The notes below the pieces were generated by a model. It worked only from the letters and a program-made list of their open reading frames with translations, was not told the origin of the DNA and searched no databases. This document shows positions 51,851-53,469 of a stretch of DNA of 53,469 bases, one piece after another; within the stretch, counting starts at the first letter, position 1, and the number at the start of each line of letters is the position of its first letter. Made by a program: the position numbers and the translations under genes. Source of the DNA: Planctomycetaceae bacterium (lineage in GTDB: Bacteria > Planctomycetota > Planctomycetia > Pirellulales > Pirellulaceae); the NCBI GenBank assembly GCA_002726515.1, contig PBTE01000189.1, positions 1-53,469 on the forward strand, read 5' to 3'.

Positions 51851-53469
51851 GTGCGGGAAGGTCGCCGCAGCGCATGGGCCCCCGTGTGTCGTGGCGATCT
51901 GGCGGTGACCGCGTACGGCAAGTTACGTGGACTCTCAGTCGGCTTCCGCATCGCGCAACGGCCCGTTCTGCGGGCCGGGTTGTGTATGGTCTTTCTTGCC
52001 GCCGCGCTGTTTTGCGCTCCTGCTCCGCTCTGGGCAGAGGTGACAGCGACGGGCGATGGCAACCCTTCCTTTACTGGTACCGAGCCGGATCCATGGACGG
52101 TGTCGGGAGAAATCCGGATCGGCAATACCGGAACCGGCACGCTCACGATTGCAGATGGCGGCAGTGTGAGTAATATCTATGGCTACCTGGGCTACTCCTC
52201 CACCGGCGACGGCACGGCGACCGTCACAGGCACCGCTTCGAGTTGGACAAACTCCGGCGGTCTCACCGTGGGCCGCTACGGCACGGGCACGCTCAGCGTC
52301 GTGGATGGCGGCAGTGTGAGCAATTCCATTGGCTACCTGGGCGAATACCAAATCAGCAACGGCACAGCGACAGTCACGGGCACCGCTTCGAGTTGGAGCA
52401 ACTCCAGTAAACTCACCGTGGGCCGCTACGGCACGGGCACGCTGACCGTTGCGGATGGCGGCAGTGTGAGCAACACCTATGGCTACCTGGGCGAATACCA
52501 AATCAGCAACGGCACAGCGACAGTCACGGGCACCGCTTCGAGTTGGACTAACTCCAATAAACTCTACGTGGGCAACTCCGGCACGGGCACGCTGACCGTT
52601 GCGGATGGCGGCAGTGTGAGCAACACCTATGGCTTCCTGGGCGAATTCACCACCGGCAACGGCACGGCGACCGTCACGGGCACCGATTCGAGTTGGACCA
52701 ACTCTGCCTTTCTCTACGTGGGCCGCTACGGCACGGGCACGCTGACCGTGGAAAATGGTGGCAGTGTGACGGGCACGAAGGGCTTCCTGGGCTACGACTC
52801 CACCGGCGACGGCACGGCGACCGTCACGGGCACCGCTTCGCGTTGGAGCAATTCCGATTCTCTCTACGTGGGCTGGAAAGGCACGGGCACGCTCACCGTC
52901 GCAGATGGCGGCAGTGTGAGCAATACCACTGGCTACGTGGGCGAAGACCCGGGCGGCGACGGCACAGCGACCGTCACGGGCACCGCTTCGAGTTGGGACA
53001 ACTCAGGTGGCTTGTACCTCGGCGGCGACGATGACAGCAACGTGGGGGGCACCGGCACGATTTCGGTGCTCGATGGCGGCACGCTCAGTGTGGGTGGTGA
53101 CACGAAGATCTATGCCGCCAGCACGCTCACGCTCTCGGGCGCGGCGAGCAGTCTGGAACTGAGCGACAGCTTTACGAACGAGGGCACGCTCACCGTCGCG
53201 GATGGCGGCAGTGTGACGGGCACCACCGGCTACGTGGGCCGCTACTCCAGCGGCACGGCAACGGTCACGGGCACCGCTTCGAGTTGGACAAACACCTCCT
53301 TTCTCACCGTGGGCCGCTACGGCACGGGCACGCTCAACGTCGAGGATGGCGGCAGTGTGACGGGCACCGATGGCTACCTGGGGCGCTACTCAGGCTCGAG
53401 CGGCACGGCGACAGTCACGGGCAACGATTCGAGTTGGGATAACTCAGGTGGCTTGTACATCGGCGGCAA
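51851..53469 (+). CDS. Secreted protein with T5SS/PEP-CTERM-associated repeats, 3' end beyond the window
   Basis: A frame open from 51770 to the window end with no stop, so it is partial at the 3' end. A GTG at 51851 is used as start; GTG at 51905 or ATG at 51986 are alternatives. The signal peptide is VLRAGLCMVFLAAALFCAPAPLWA. Repeats of about 50 residues follow, each with GTGTLTVADGGSVSNTYGYLG and GTATVTGTASSWTNS, the pattern of the T5SS/PEP-CTERM-associated repeat family (beta-helix passenger-type). Six units have an exact 150-bp period from 52130; later units (from about 53048) vary in length. The protein is probably exported and surface-exposed; whether it ends in an autotransporter barrel or a PEP-CTERM anchor is not visible. 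Confidence 0.82.
   Translation, partial: MREGRRSAWAPVCRGDLAVTAYGKLRGLSVGFRIAQRPVLRAGLCMVFLAAALFCAPAPLWAEVTATGDGNPSFTGTEPDPWTVSGEIRIGNTGTGTLTIADGGSVSNIYGYLGYSSTGDGTATVTGTASSWTNSGGLTVGRYGTGTLSVVDGGSVSNSIGYLGEYQISNGTATVTGTASSWSNSSKLTVGRYGTGTLTVADGGSVSNTYGYLGEYQISNGTATVTGTASSWTNSNKLYVGNSGTGTLTVADGGSVSNTYGFLGEFTTGNGTATVTGTDSSWTNSAFLYVGRYGTGTLTVENGGSVTGTKGFLGYDSTGDGTATVTGTASRWSNSDSLYVGWKGTGTLTVADGGSVSNTTGYVGEDPGGDGTATVTGTASSWDNSGGLYLGGDDDSNVGGTGTISVLDGGTLSVGGDTKIYAASTLTLSGAASSLELSDSFTNEGTLTVADGGSVTGTTGYVGRYSSGTATVTGTASSWTNTSFLTVGRYGTGTLNVEDGGSVTGTDGYLGRYSGSSGTATVTGNDSSWDNSGGLYIGG
52130..53469 (+). repeat. 150-bp tandem repeat array of the T5SS/PEP-CTERM-associated repeat
   Basis: The element GGC/GGA-ACG/ACC-GGC-ACG-CT begins units at 52130, 52280, 52430, 52580, 52730 and 52880, exactly 150 bp apart. 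Related units then start near 53048, 53183 and 53321 at irregular distances of 135-168 bp. The first six are near-identical over long blocks (for example GGCACCGCTTCGAGTTGGA), which suggests recent expansion or gene conversion. Confidence 0.92.

Overview
The window (about 53.5 kb, moderately GC-rich) looks like a piece of a planctomycete chromosome, most like the Pirellulales. The indicators are a DUF1549/DUF1553 cytochrome c-type protein paired with a DUF1501 protein, a porin with a Cys-rich repeat, TPR and SGNH proteins, a sulfatase relative, a McsA-McsB arginine kinase pair, frequent GTG/TTG starts, and many small unlinked housekeeping genes in place of long operons. The genus cannot be fixed from sequence alone.

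Left and middle part (about 0.3-38.4 kb) is mostly core genome. It holds a membrane-anchored coiled-coil protein, then polA-coaE, rho, a PDZ-like membrane protein, ribH, nusB, ftsY, a porin with a strong intrinsic terminator, a PII protein, and tatC on the opposite strand. Next come a small lipoprotein-like gene, an RluB-type pseudouridine synthase, a pyrK-like gene convergent with rpsT, a TPR protein, a fused cobA-hemD, a squalene-cyclase-like toroid protein, a deacetylase-like protein, a class V aminotransferase, coaD, mcsA-mcsB, trpE and a catalytically stripped sulfatase-fold protein. The section ends with a plsC-cdsA pair, an HExxH metallopeptidase-like protein, mutT, fabI and a sigma-54 activator with GAF input. 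The gene set covers replication, transcription termination, translation, CoA, riboflavin, pyrimidine, tetrapyrrole, tryptophan and phospholipid synthesis, and protein export.

Right part (about 38.5-53.5 kb) is accessory. Two large SGNH-TPR paralogues lie back to back as an inverted pair. Between them, about 7 kb apart, are a PSD1-DUF1501 operon and two broken genes: a frameshifted carbohydrate-binding jelly-roll gene and a frameshifted GxxExxY-type gene. Outside the right paralogue, running off the window edge, is a secreted repeat protein of the T5SS/PEP-CTERM-associated type, whose first repeats have an exact 150-bp (50-residue) period.

The most unusual observations are a PII protein without the uridylylated Tyr51, a TatC with a roughly 100-residue acidic insertion after TM1, a sulfatase-fold protein without nucleophile or metal ligands, a GAFTDA variant in the sigma-54 activator, and the inverted SGNH-TPR pair with TPR-like helices inside the hydrolase fold. 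No CRISPR array, tRNA, rRNA or transposase was recognised. I did not find a clear-cut novel multi-gene system; the inverted SGNH-TPR locus is the best candidate.
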